Source of the DNA: JAYFQE01 sp034927345
GTDB lineage: Bacteria; Bacillota; Clostridia; Saccharofermentanales; UBA5734
Assembly (NCBI GenBank): GCA_034927345.1
Contig: JAYFQE010000015.1
Coordinates: 62,001-126,000 of the forward strand
Direction of reading: 5' to 3'
DNA length: 64,000 nucleotides
Made by a program: the position numbers and the translations under genes. Position 1 is the first letter of the stretch. Every line of letters begins with the position of its first letter. The notes under the pieces were generated by a model, which was not told the origin of the DNA, ran no database searches, and saw only the letters and a program-made list of their open reading frames with translations. Positions 33,943 to 42,645 of this stretch are shown here, piece after piece.

Positions 33943-36213
33943 ATGAATGAATTCATGAATCAATTGGGTAACGCGGGGATATCCGTTTCGCTGAAGGTAT
34001 CCTCTTTCAGGGGCTGCGAGCCGGCCGGAGAAGCCAAGAAGGAAATCCGGCAAAACGGCAGCTTGATGCTTGCCGCAGATCAAGCATCATGGCGCTGCTC
34101 GCTGGCCATGACGGCGGCAGTGAACGGGGATATCGACGCCGAAGCCACCTTCGTCGTCGAGTCGGGGAGCGAACCTTGCGGCAACGCCGCCGTTGTTCTG
34201 GATTTTCAAGACTGGTCGGCGGACAATGATGTGTTCATGCCGGCCGCCGTATATCAGGGCAACCGCTTCCGGACCGTTGCGGCGAAATATCCGCCCTTCC
34301 TTCATGAAGAGGATGGCATCGGTCCGGATATGCCGGTCACGATTACCGATGTGCCGCATCTTAATCCCGGCGAAGGTTTTTCTCAAATCCATCTGCGGTC
34401 CGGCGACATGGCGACGCCTTGCGCCGGGGTATTCATGCCTGTCCGCAGCAGCGGGTTTCTGCTGTTGTTTGAGTCGGCTACGCCCTTCGGATACACGGGC
34501 GTAAAGCTGACCGAAGCGCCGGATCGTCTGTCGGCGCGGCTGGAGTTGGAGGCGCCGGCGGTCCGGAGGAAAAAGTATACGATGATGCGCAGCGGCAGCC
34601 CGAGCGACGACAGGGGAGCGGCTTTTCGGCAAGGAGACCGGATTTGTCTCCGCTTCCGCCTTGTTTTATTCGAATGCCCTGATGTATCCACGCTTTTTAA
34701 AGCTTTCTTCGATCGCCGCAAACTGATGGCCGCTGCAGCCCGATCGCCGCACAGCGTCCCTTTTTCTGCGGCTTACCGGATTATTGAACAAAAATATAAT
34801 CACACACAATGGAACCGGGAATATGGGTATTATATGGACGGTCCGGAGAGCGAAGACACTATTTATTCCGACTGGCAGGCCGGCTGGTGCGGCGGCGGCA
34901 TGAATTCGCTGGCTTTGTTGTACGACGGGCTGCCGCTGTCACAGGAACGCGCCGACCGGACGATGGATGCCATCTTCGGTATCCTGCAAACACCCAAAGG
35001 TTATATTCAGCCGGTGTTCTGGCAGGGCAAACCTCTGGGCGATGATTTTTGCCATACGGAGCGCAGCACAGTGCTGCTGATCCGTAAGGACGCCGACGTG
35101 CTGGTTTTCGCATCGCGTCATATCCTCCTCAAACAACGGCGGAACCAGGAGGTATCCGGGACATGGCTGAGCGGCCTGCGCGCGCTGGCCGCCGCTTTCG
35201 TACGCCTGTGGAAACGATACGGCCAGTTCGGCCAGTTTATCGATGCGGATACGGATGAAATCCTGCAGGGCGGCACAGCCTGCGGCTCTATGGCGCCCGG
35301 CGGCCTGGCGCTGGCCTGGCAGGTGCTGAAGGATGACGAGTTTTTACAGACGGCGGAATCGTCCGCGCGTTATTATCATGAGCGCTATGTTCAGACCGGC
35401 CTTCTAAATGGCGGCCCGGGGGAAATACTCCAGAATTCCGACAGCGAATCGGCGTCGAATATGCTGGAATCATTCATTATTCTCTATGAAACGACGGGAA
35501 ACAGAGCCTATGTCAGCATGGCGGAGGAGGCGGCCCGGATTTGCGCATCCTGGCAGGTATCCTACGATTTTATTTTTCCGGCCGATTCCGCCTTTGGCAA
35601 ACTGGGCATCCATACGCTGGGCAGCATATACGCCAATGTGCAGAACAAGCACTCTGCGCCGGGCTTCTGTACCCTTTCCGGCGCGTCGCTGCTCCGATTG
35701 TTCCGCGCCACGGGCGACCGGCGGTATCTGGAGATGTGCCGGGAAACGGCCCATGGCATCACCCAGTACCTTTCCCGGGCCGACAGGCCTATTCCGGCCT
35801 GGGATGGAAGGATGCTTCCGGCCGGATGGATGTGCGAACGGGTCAATATGAGCGATTGGGAAGGAAAAGAGCATGTCGGCGGCGTGTTTTACGGTTCATG
35901 CTGGTGCGAAATTTCTTGCATGCTGACTTATGCGGAGATTCCCGGCGTCTTGTTTCTCAGCGATACCGGAGAGGCCATAACCATCGATCATATCGACGCG
36001 GCGGTTGCCGATGCCGGCGACACCTGGCGCCTGACTCTGAGTAACCCGACATCGTTTGACGCAGAAGTGAAGCTGCTGGTCGAACCGCGTCTATTATTTG
36101 CCGTTCCATGGGATCCCTGTGTGACAGACAGCTGCCAGGTCGTCCGGGTGCCGGCAAAGGCTGCCGTCGATCTGCCGCTGCCCAAGGATAAGGACCATGC
36201 TACTCCCATTTGA
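33943..36213 (+). CDS. Large protein of unknown function, possible six-hairpin glycosidase
   Basis: A 756-residue protein I cannot assign to a named family. There is no signal peptide. Residues about 1-250 look beta-rich. From about 285 the sequence is helical with repeated motifs of the kind seen in (alpha/alpha)6 barrels: YSDWQAGWCGGGMNSLALLYDG, LSGLRALAAAFVRLWKRYG, AYVSMAEEAARICASWQ and GASLLRLFRATGDRRYLEMCRETAHGITQYL. A C-terminal beta region follows. This is consistent with a glycoside hydrolase or lyase. Fucosidase and PHP genes lie just upstream. Its end overlaps the convergent permease gene by 14 bases. Confidence 0.6.
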   Translation: MNEFMNQLGNAGISVSLKVSSFRGCEPAGEAKKEIRQNGSLMLAADQASWRCSLAMTAAVNGDIDAEATFVVESGSEPCGNAAVVLDFQDWSADNDVFMPAAVYQGNRFRTVAAKYPPFLHEEDGIGPDMPVTITDVPHLNPGEGFSQIHLRSGDMATPCAGVFMPVRSSGFLLLFESATPFGYTGVKLTEAPDRLSARLELEAPAVRRKKYTMMRSGSPSDDRGAAFRQGDRICLRFRLVLFECPDVSTLFKAFFDRRKLMAAAARSPHSVPFSAAYRIIEQKYNHTQWNREYGYYMDGPESEDTIYSDWQAGWCGGGMNSLALLYDGLPLSQERADRTMDAIFGILQTPKGYIQPVFWQGKPLGDDFCHTERSTVLLIRKDADVLVFASRHILLKQRRNQEVSGTWLSGLRALAAAFVRLWKRYGQFGQFIDADTDEILQGGTACGSMAPGGLALAWQVLKDDEFLQTAESSARYYHERYVQTGLLNGGPGEILQNSDSESASNMLESFIILYETTGNRAYVSMAEEAARICASWQVSYDFIFPADSAFGKLGIHTLGSIYANVQNKHSAPGFCTLSGASLLRLFRATGDRRYLEMCRETAHGITQYLSRADRPIPAWDGRMLPAGWMCERVNMSDWEGKEHVGGVFYGSCWCEISCMLTYAEIPGVLFLSDTGEAITIDHIDAAVADAGDTWRLTLSNPTSFDAEVKLLVEPRLLFAVPWDPCVTDSCQVVRVPAKAAVDLPLPKDKDHATPI

Positions 36214-36943
36214 AAAAGCGTATGGATATCACGATGCAGGCAGCCGCGAGCAAGAGCATCACCAACAAGGGAACAAAAGCTTGATCGGCCGGCAAACCAA
36301 GCGAAGCGGCTTTAAGCAGTTTGATGCCTTGCGTCAGAGGCATGATGTCGGCAACCCGCTGAAGCGGCGGCGGCATGATCTCGTAGGGCAGCGTGGCGCC
36401 TGAGAAAACAAGCATCGGAAAATACAGTACACTGCATAAGAGATTGGCGGTTTTCGTGCTGGACGCGATGCCGCCCACCATGATGCCGATGCTGTATATA
36501 GAGATCATGACCAAAAAATACGCTCCTAAAAACCGGATCCATGAACCGGCCATCCGATAGCCGAAAAAGATCCTTGCCGACGCGTAAACAAGGATGAGCG
36601 AGGCAACGGCGTAAAGCACATTGATGACTGCCTGAACCAGCAAAAGCAAGGCCGGGCTTGCAGGGGTCACCCGAAAACGCTTCAGAATCTTCTTGTGCCG
36701 GTAATCGGAGATAACCAGAGGCAGCCCCATAACGCCGGCGGCACAAAGGGCGATCGCTGCCGCCGCTCCAAAAGACTGTTCCAGAAAAGTGTATTCCGCG
36801 CCGTCAAAAGCCGGTTTGCTGCCGTAAATGCTGCCGAGGATGATGATCAAAACGACCGGCATGCAGATCGCAAAAATAATCATGTCCATACCGCGCAGGG
36901 ACAATTTCAACTCGGTTATGAAAAGGGCATTAAAGGCTTTCAT
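36200..36943 (-). CDS. ABC-2 type exporter permease
   Basis: A 247-residue protein with six hydrophobic segments and an ABC2_membrane pattern (KKILKRFRVTPASPALLLLVQ and FPMLVFSGATLPYEIMPPPLQRVADIMPLTQGIKLLK). The start at 36943 follows GAGGAGGAAG; an earlier in-frame start at 36997 lies deep in the ATPase gene. It overlaps that gene by 14 bases and forms an exporter with it. The substrate is unknown. Confidence 0.85.
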   Translation of the reverse strand: MKAFNALFITELKLSLRGMDMIIFAICMPVVLIIILGSIYGSKPAFDGAEYTFLEQSFGAAAAIALCAAGVMGLPLVISDYRHKKILKRFRVTPASPALLLLVQAVINVLYAVASLILVYASARIFFGYRMAGSWIRFLGAYFLVMISIYSIGIMVGGIASSTKTANLLCSVLYFPMLVFSGATLPYEIMPPPLQRVADIMPLTQGIKLLKAASLGLPADQAFVPLLVMLLLAAACIVISIRFFKWE

Positions 36944-37664
36944 GCTTGTCTTCCTCCTCATCGGTATACCATAAATAGGCATCTTCGAAGCGTTCATGCG
37001 GACTGGCTGCGACAGCTTCCCGAACCGTTCCGCTGAAGACAGTCTTTCCCTTTTTTAAAATACAGATTTTATCGCACAAAGCCTCGACTTCGTTCATGTC
37101 ATGCGAGGTTAAGAGGATGGTCAGCCCTTTGGCCTTCAGCTCGGCGAGGCACTTCCATACCTCCCGCCGCGCTTTGGCATCCAGACCGGTCGTCAATTCA
37201 TCCAAAAAAACAACTTCAGGATCGGGGATAAGCGTTAAAACAATGAACAGACGTTGTTTCTGCCCTCCGGAAAGCTCGCTGACCGGACTTTTTAGCCGAT
37301 CCGACAAGCCGAACCGCGATAAAAGGCCGTGATAATCAGCCGCGGTTTTGTAAAGGGCTTGTGTGACCGCGCACAACTCGGCAACCGTTATCTTATCCTG
37401 GTAAGCCGCTTCCTGAAATTGAACGCCGACCCGTTCAAAGAGCGCTTTGCGGTTCAGGCGGGGATCGAGACCTAAAACGGATACGGTTCCGCTATCTTGC
37501 TTCCGGGTTCCCAGCAAACATTCAAGCGTTGTGCTTTTACCGGCGCCGTTAGCTCCGAGCAACCCCATGACTTCTCCCTTGCAGACCGAAAAGCACACAT
37601 TGTCCACAGCCTTGATATCGCCATACGATTTGCAAAGGTTTTCCGCCTTGATGGTTATTTCCAT
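36930..37664 (-). CDS. ABC exporter ATP-binding protein
   Basis: A 244-residue ATPase with Walker A GANGAGKST, signature LSGGQKQRL, Walker B VVFLDELTTGLD and switch His in LTSHDMNEVE, of the CcmA/DRA type used for drug, lipid or lantibiotic export. The MerR-type regulator gene lies upstream on the same strand with a terminator between, so read-through or an independent promoter must drive it. Confidence 0.9.
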   Translation of the reverse strand: MEITIKAENLCKSYGDIKAVDNVCFSVCKGEVMGLLGANGAGKSTTLECLLGTRKQDSGTVSVLGLDPRLNRKALFERVGVQFQEAAYQDKITVAELCAVTQALYKTAADYHGLLSRFGLSDRLKSPVSELSGGQKQRLFIVLTLIPDPEVVFLDELTTGLDAKARREVWKCLAELKAKGLTILLTSHDMNEVEALCDKICILKKGKTVFSGTVREAVAASPHERFEDAYLWYTDEEEDKHESL

Positions 37665-37698
37665 ACAGTAACCCCCTCGTTTTCTTGATGGCCTAAAA

Positions 37699-37726
37699 AT
37701 AACACCAGCGCAAAGGCTGGTGTTAT
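37699..37726 (-). terminator. Intrinsic terminator between merR and the ABC exporter genes
   Basis: ATAACACCAGC (37699-37709) and GCTGGTGTTAT (37716-37726) form a perfect 11-bp stem with a 6-base loop. On the minus strand it overlaps the merR stop codon and is followed by a run of T residues, so it ends merR transcription and may limit exporter expression. Confidence 0.8.
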
Positions 37727-38484
37727 AGTGGAGGGTTTGCTGAGTATTTCTTTTTCATCTGCAGCAGGTGCGACCGCATCTGCTGCGCGTTTTGCTCGGC
37801 ATGCCGCAGGGAGGTGAGCAGTTTGTCGCATACCGATATGATTTCCTCATTATTGCCGGGCGTGTCGATTGCGGTCCGGATATCGGCCTGCGGATCGCGT
37901 GAGAGAGCGCTCAGCATCCGGAGAATCGCCGTAAGCGAGTAATTGGCGCAGCGGAGAGCGCGAATGATTTTAAGCAGTCTGATGTCTTCGCCCGTATAGA
38001 TGCGATATCCATTTTGTTTCCGCCGGACAGCCAGCAGCCCGTTCATTTCCCAATTGCGCAGAGCATCCGGCGTTATATGCAGGAGGTCGGCCGCCTCTTT
38101 GCGGGTATAGAAACGCAGGCCGGGCTCCGGCACGCCGCCGGACAAAAGCTGCCTGGCGATGAATAGGGCTTCTTCGGCGTTAGCCTGTTCGTTTTTCAAC
38201 TGTTGCAGATAGTCTTCGGTCAGACTCGCAGCTCGGTCAAAATCGCCGGCGGCCGATATTTTAATCATATCGACCGCCATTTTTCGCAGGCCGTTTTGCA
38301 GAACCTCGATTTTCAAGGCGGTCCGGGCGAATTGAAACTGCTCGACATGAAGGTCGGTAAACACGCGATACCCGTTCGGCCGCCGTTCCGGCCTGGAAAT
38401 AAAGCCGAGTTCTTCATAAAGCCGGACCGTATTGGGATGTATGCCTATCCTGCGCGCAATTTCTGCTGTCTTGTATGTCTTCAT
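37723..38484 (-). CDS. Regulator with two MerR-type DNA-binding heads
   Basis: A 253-residue protein. Residues about 4-72 are a MerR helix-turn-helix (YKTAEIARRIGIHPNTVRLYEELGFI, RPNGYRVFTDLHVEQF). A second, about residues 125-190, reads FYTRKEAADLLHITPDALRNWEMNGLL, NGYRIYTGEDIRLL. A helical tail follows. Two complete heads in one chain could bridge two half-sites without a dimer. The ABC exporter genes downstream are the likely target. The ligand is not evident; there is no cysteine metal site. Confidence 0.82.
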   Translation of the reverse strand: MKTYKTAEIARRIGIHPNTVRLYEELGFISRPERRPNGYRVFTDLHVEQFQFARTALKIEVLQNGLRKMAVDMIKISAAGDFDRAASLTEDYLQQLKNEQANAEEALFIARQLLSGGVPEPGLRFYTRKEAADLLHITPDALRNWEMNGLLAVRRKQNGYRIYTGEDIRLLKIIRALRCANYSLTAILRMLSALSRDPQADIRTAIDTPGNNEEIISVCDKLLTSLRHAEQNAQQMRSHLLQMKKKYSANPPL

Positions 38485-38508
38485 GCTTCAGCTCATCCGG
38501 CGTTTTTC

Positions 38509-40140
38509 TCAGATACTCAAGTTCAGATTCAGCAAGATCACGACGTAGATTGACATGACGGTGACTAAAAGGAGTGAAATGACAAAAGCAGTTCGAATCA
38601 CTTTATTTTCTTCGCCGAGTTTGTCAATAGAAGCGGCGGCATTTTGCAGCTTGGCCGGCGAGATGATGCTGGCCAGACCGCTGCCGAAAGCCAGGCCGGC
38701 GGCAATAATGATCAGGGAAGCGACCGGCATATTTAGATTTTTAGCTGTTGTCAGCGCGTATTTGGCAAACATGCCGATAGTAGACGCTTCACTGCCGGTG
38801 ATAAATCCGCCGAACAAGCCGATAAATCCGGAGATAAAGCTGTAGGCGCCCTTGAAGAACTGAGCGGAATAATCGGCGAGGATTCTAACCATGCTGGGCG
38901 TTTCCCATTTCATGCTGCTCATGCTGAAGCCGGCCATGTTCATGACTTCACCGATCGCGAAGAAAATTGCCGCGGAAAAGACCGGCCGCGGAGCCCTTTT
39001 AATCCACGTCTTTAAAATATCGCGCCACTCGGATTTTGACGGCCGGATGAAGGGGATAGCCAGGAGAACGCTGGCGAAAATCCAGGTATAAGCGCTCCAT
39101 AACGCACGGGTGGGGATGCCGTTGACCAGAGCGTCATTGGCGGCAATACCATAGATCGGCATGGTCAGGGTCCGATACAGATAGTTGAAAACCGGTTTGG
39201 GCAGGTTGAGCGCCAAAATCAATACAATCAGAATAAACCAGGGCGTCAGGGCTTTCCAAAGCGGATGCTGCCTGGCATAAGCGATTTCATCTTCCGTCAG
39301 CAGGCTTTTGTCGATGACGGGGCGGCGGGTCAGCTTGAGATAGACGACCATGGCGCCGATGACGCCGATGCCGCACAAGACGCCGGTCAGAACGACTGTA
39401 TTTTCCACCCGGTTGGTAAAATAGGAGATCACGCCGATCACGGCGCCTGTAATCAGGCATGGAAGCCAGCCCTCGCGGATGGCCTGCCGGCGGCCGACGA
39501 TCCAGAGCATGCTGAAACCGATCAGCATGGAAGAAAGCGGGAGAAACCAGAAAAAGATGCCGCCGGCCTGGGCGAGCGTGATGGAAGTGACTCCGTTGAT
39601 CGGATTATCTTTTAAGAAACCGTTGGCGATGTCGACAAAAGCGACGATCGGAGCGCCCAGCAGCGCGTAGGTGCAAAGGGAATCATAGCCGATCGCCGGC
39701 AAGGCAATGGCGATATAGGTCGAATACCCCATGGCCAGAAGGATGGGCGGCAGGATGGAAACCGGCGTGGCGCCAACAGCGACCATGAGCGTTCCGAATC
39801 CGATGTTGACCATCATGATTTGCGCCGCGCGCGCCTGGGGGGAAAGCGTTTTGATAAAAATAGTGATCCGCTTCAGCCCGCCGGTTTTTTCGATAAACGC
39901 CATCTGCAGCAGGGAAGTGGCGACAATTAAGGAGACCGAAAAAGATTTGATGAAGCCGGCCGCCGTGGAGCGGAGAACAACCTCAAGACTGGTCTGGAAG
40001 AAGAAAACCGCAACCAGCGATATAACGCCCCAGCCAATGATACCGCTGATATCGGCCGGTTTCCGGAAGACAAGCAGCATGACAAGAATCACTGCAATCG
40101 GCAAGAGTGTCCATAAAAGCGACGTTAAAGACATAACCAT
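38509..40140 (-). CDS. lctP: L-lactate permease family transporter
   Basis: A 543-residue polytopic membrane protein with 12 or more hydrophobic segments and the LctP pattern: FIKSFSVSLIVATSLLQMAFIEKTGGL, NIGFGTLMVAVGATPVSILPPILLAMGY, FGGFITGSEASTIGMFAKYA and GLASIISPAKLQNAAAS. It imports lactate or glycolate by proton symport. Start at 40140 has AAGGATGG upstream; the ATG at 40155 has none. It is about 30 kb from the lactate operon and in opposite orientation, with its own promoter and palindromes at 40159-40234. Confidence 0.88.
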   Translation of the reverse strand: MVMSLTSLLWTLLPIAVILVMLLVFRKPADISGIIGWGVISLVAVFFFQTSLEVVLRSTAAGFIKSFSVSLIVATSLLQMAFIEKTGGLKRITIFIKTLSPQARAAQIMMVNIGFGTLMVAVGATPVSILPPILLAMGYSTYIAIALPAIGYDSLCTYALLGAPIVAFVDIANGFLKDNPINGVTSITLAQAGGIFFWFLPLSSMLIGFSMLWIVGRRQAIREGWLPCLITGAVIGVISYFTNRVENTVVLTGVLCGIGVIGAMVVYLKLTRRPVIDKSLLTEDEIAYARQHPLWKALTPWFILIVLILALNLPKPVFNYLYRTLTMPIYGIAANDALVNGIPTRALWSAYTWIFASVLLAIPFIRPSKSEWRDILKTWIKRAPRPVFSAAIFFAIGEVMNMAGFSMSSMKWETPSMVRILADYSAQFFKGAYSFISGFIGLFGGFITGSEASTIGMFAKYALTTAKNLNMPVASLIIIAAGLAFGSGLASIISPAKLQNAAASIDKLGEENKVIRTAFVISLLLVTVMSIYVVILLNLNLSI

Positions 40141-40158
40141 TCTACCATCCTTCATTTC

Positions 40159-40234
40159 TGATTAATCAATCGGCCTCTGATCATCCGATGATCAACAACA
40201 CATAAAAATTATAGTGATTAATCTAAAATGTCAA
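40159..40234 (-). promoter_or_regulatory. Promoter and palindromes before the lactate permease gene
   Basis: On the minus strand, TTGACA (40229-40234) is followed by TAATTT (40206-40211) after 17 bases, or by TATAAT (40208-40213) after 15. A perfect 17-bp palindrome, TGATCATCCGATGATCA, lies at 40178-40194. TGATTAATCA at 40159-40168 recurs as TGATTAATC at 40215-40223, inside the promoter spacer. None resembles the TGGTC operator of the lactate operon. Confidence 0.6.
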
Positions 40235-40248
40235 GCGTGCGGATTTCC

Positions 40249-40277
40249 TTGCACTGACCTCGGCTGTATGGTATAAA
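40249..40277 (+). promoter_or_regulatory. Promoter of the putP-like gene
   Basis: TTGCAC at 40249-40254 and TATAAA at 40272-40277 with a 17-base spacer, giving a leader of about 75 bases before the start at 40358. Confidence 0.5.
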
Positions 40278-40357
40278 AAGATGGGCAATCGATTTGAGTT
40301 GAATGAAATACTGCTCAAGGACTATTGTTTAATAACATAGATTAAGGACAGAAGTGT

Positions 40358-41923
40358 ATGGATAGTGGAAGTATTCAGATCTTAATTGCCATGCTGCTCT
40401 ATATCGCGACGGTTATTGGCATCGGTATTCATTACGCAAAGCGGGCTTCCGAAAGTTCAAAAAATTTCCTGCTGGGCGGCCGCTCCATGGGCCCGTGGAT
40501 CACCGCCATGGGCGCGGAAGCATCCGACATGAGCGGATGGCTCCTCATGGGGTTGCCGGGCGTCGCTTATTTTTACGGTTTAAGCGATGCAATCTGGACT
40601 GCGATCGGTCTTTTGATCGGCACTTATGTCAACTGGCTGATTGTGGCAAAAAGAATCCGGAATTATTCCGTTGTTGCCGGAGACGCCATAACCATTCCCG
40701 AATTCATCAGCAACCGGTTCAAAGAAAAGAAAAAGATCATTATGACCATAGCGGCGCTGTTCATTCTCATCTTTTTCACGGTTTATGCCGCCAGCTGTTT
40801 TGTCACGGTCGGCAAGCTCTTCAGCACTTTGTTCCATTTGAATTATCAGTCGATGATGATCGCCGGCGCCATCTTCGTCATCTCATACACCTTTATCGGC
40901 GGCTTCCTGGCGGAAAGCGCCTCGGACTTTATGCAGGGCGTTGTCATGTTTATCGCCTTGACGGTCGCTTTGGTTACCGGCATTTTCAAAGCCGGCGGAC
41001 TTTCCGCTGTTGTTGAAAACGCCCGCCAGATCCCGGGCTTCCTGGAATTTTTCGGCATGGCGCAGCCCGTTCTGGTTGACGGAGTCCAAAAAGTGGAGGG
41101 CGGTAAACCGATATTTGGTTCAGCGGCTTCCTATGGTTTGCTGACTGTCATATCGACTCTCTCCTGGGGCTTGGGTTATTTCGGCATGCCGCAGGTATTG
41201 ATTAAATTTATGGCGATTCGTAAAACCAGCGAGTTGACCTTATCGAGAAGAATCGCCACGATCTGGTGCGCGTTTTCTTTGATGGCCGCCGTGGCGATCG
41301 GCATTATCGGCCGCGTCCTGTACCCGACCGCCCTGCTGACCCAAAGTACGGCTGAGAATATCTTCGTCGTCCTGTCAACTAATTTCTTTATCCCTATTTT
41401 TGCCGGTTTTGTGATGGCCGGCATCCTCGCGGCGACCATCAGTTCATCGGATTCTTATCTTTTGATCGCCGCATCAGCCTTTTCGAAGAATATCTTTCAG
41501 AGCCTTTTTAAGAAGAATGCGTCTGACAAGATGATCTTGATTACAACCCGGCTGACTTTAATCGTTATTGCGATTATTGCCATGTTTATCGCTCTGGATG
41601 AAAACAACCGGATCATTTTCAGCATCGTTTCCTTTGCCTGGGCCGGATTCGGGGCGACCTTCGGACCGATCATGCTGTTCTCCCTCTTTTGGAAAAGAAC
41701 GACAAGATCCGGCGCGATTGCCGGCATGCTCGCCGGAGGCAGCATGGTCTTTATCTGGAAATTGCTGATCAAACCGCTGGGCGGCGTTTTGGGTATTTAT
41801 GAATTGCTGCCGGCCTTTATCGTGTCTTGTGTGGCGATCATCGTTGTTTCATTGCTGTCTAAGGAACCCGATCTGGCCATACAGCAAGAATTTATGCACG
41901 TTAAAGCAATCAGCCATAAATGA
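40358..41923 (+). CDS. putP: Sodium/proline-type symporter (SSS family)
   Basis: A 521-residue protein of the solute:sodium symporter family with about 13 membrane segments. LGGRSMGPWITAMGAEASDMSGWLLMGLPG and SWGLGYFGMPQVLIKFMA match PutP. It would take up proline with sodium. There is no proline catabolic gene nearby. A perfect terminator (41962-41987) follows. Confidence 0.88.
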   Translation: MDSGSIQILIAMLLYIATVIGIGIHYAKRASESSKNFLLGGRSMGPWITAMGAEASDMSGWLLMGLPGVAYFYGLSDAIWTAIGLLIGTYVNWLIVAKRIRNYSVVAGDAITIPEFISNRFKEKKKIIMTIAALFILIFFTVYAASCFVTVGKLFSTLFHLNYQSMMIAGAIFVISYTFIGGFLAESASDFMQGVVMFIALTVALVTGIFKAGGLSAVVENARQIPGFLEFFGMAQPVLVDGVQKVEGGKPIFGSAASYGLLTVISTLSWGLGYFGMPQVLIKFMAIRKTSELTLSRRIATIWCAFSLMAAVAIGIIGRVLYPTALLTQSTAENIFVVLSTNFFIPIFAGFVMAGILAATISSSDSYLLIAASAFSKNIFQSLFKKNASDKMILITTRLTLIVIAIIAMFIALDENNRIIFSIVSFAWAGFGATFGPIMLFSLFWKRTTRSGAIAGMLAGGSMVFIWKLLIKPLGGVLGIYELLPAFIVSCVAIIVVSLLSKEPDLAIQQEFMHVKAISHK

Positions 41924-41961
41924 AACAATGCCGCAAATTCTGACAAGATAAGCGTCAATGA

Positions 41962-41987
41962 AAAGGGGCACATCGCTGTGCCCCTTT
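41962..41987. terminator. Bidirectional terminator
   Basis: AAAGGGGCACA (41962-41972) and TGTGCCCCTTT (41977-41987) form an 11-bp perfect stem with a TCGC loop. It lies between the convergent putP-like gene and the cytidylate kinase-like gene and can serve both strands. Confidence 0.85.
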
Positions 41988-41989
41988 AT

Positions 41990-42601
41990 TTATGCCAGTA
42001 ATTTCAGAATGGCCTTCACGGCTCCGTCGATGCCGAACTTTGACGTGGAAATAGCCAGATCATAGGATGAGCACTGGCCCCACTTGTCGTCCGAATAGGT
42101 GTTATGATAACTGGCCCGGTCCTTATCAATTTTCCGTATGAGCTGCGCGGCTTTTTGCGCGTCGAGTTTTTCGGTTTCCATAACGCGTTGAATCCGGTCT
42201 TCTTTCCGGGCATGGATAAAAATGGAGATCATATCCGGATCGTCTTTGAGAATAAACTCCGCAACACGTCCGATAATGACGCAGGATCCCTCTGCCGCGA
42301 TGGCTTTAATGGTTTGCGCCTGCATTTGGTATATTCTGTCGTTGATGATATAGAACATGGCGTCATAATCGATTTGATACGGATTGCGCAGTCCCATGGG
42401 AAAACCCATGGAAGACCAGCTGACCGGTTTTTCGTCCGCGCTTTCAACCGCTTCTTCAGACACGCCGTGCTCCAGCGCGGTCTTGGCCAACAGCTTCTTG
42501 TCGTAACAGATGATGCCCAGCTGCTGAGCGAGCGTTTCGCCGACGACCCGGCCGCCGCTGCCATACTCGCGGCTGATGCAGATGATCCTTCTTTTATCCA
42601 T
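41990..42601 (-). CDS. Cytidylate kinase-like protein
   Basis: A 203-residue P-loop protein of the cytidylate_kin2 family. ICISREYGSGGRVVGETLAQQLG is the variant nucleotide loop, CVIIGRVAEFIL and IFIHARKEDRIQRV follow, and the C-terminus has the DKDRASYHNTYSDDKWG segment typical of the group. The family is widespread in Clostridia, often next to transporters, as here, and its substrate is not established. The start at 42601 is preferred over a TTG 15 bases earlier. Confidence 0.85.
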   Translation of the reverse strand: MDKRRIICISREYGSGGRVVGETLAQQLGIICYDKKLLAKTALEHGVSEEAVESADEKPVSWSSMGFPMGLRNPYQIDYDAMFYIINDRIYQMQAQTIKAIAAEGSCVIIGRVAEFILKDDPDMISIFIHARKEDRIQRVMETEKLDAQKAAQLIRKIDKDRASYHNTYSDDKWGQCSSYDLAISTSKFGIDGAVKAILKLLA

Positions 42602-42645
42602 GCCGACTGCCCCCAATCCGGCCTCTCAAGGGAGACCTGCGATAA

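Noticed and set aside
35541..36044. 167-codon frame inside the 756-residue gene
   Set aside because: It lies in another frame of a strong gene and is rich in Arg and His, as expected of a shadow.
37423..37688. Plus-strand frames across the ABC ATPase gene
   Set aside because: They are antisense shadows of the Walker A region.
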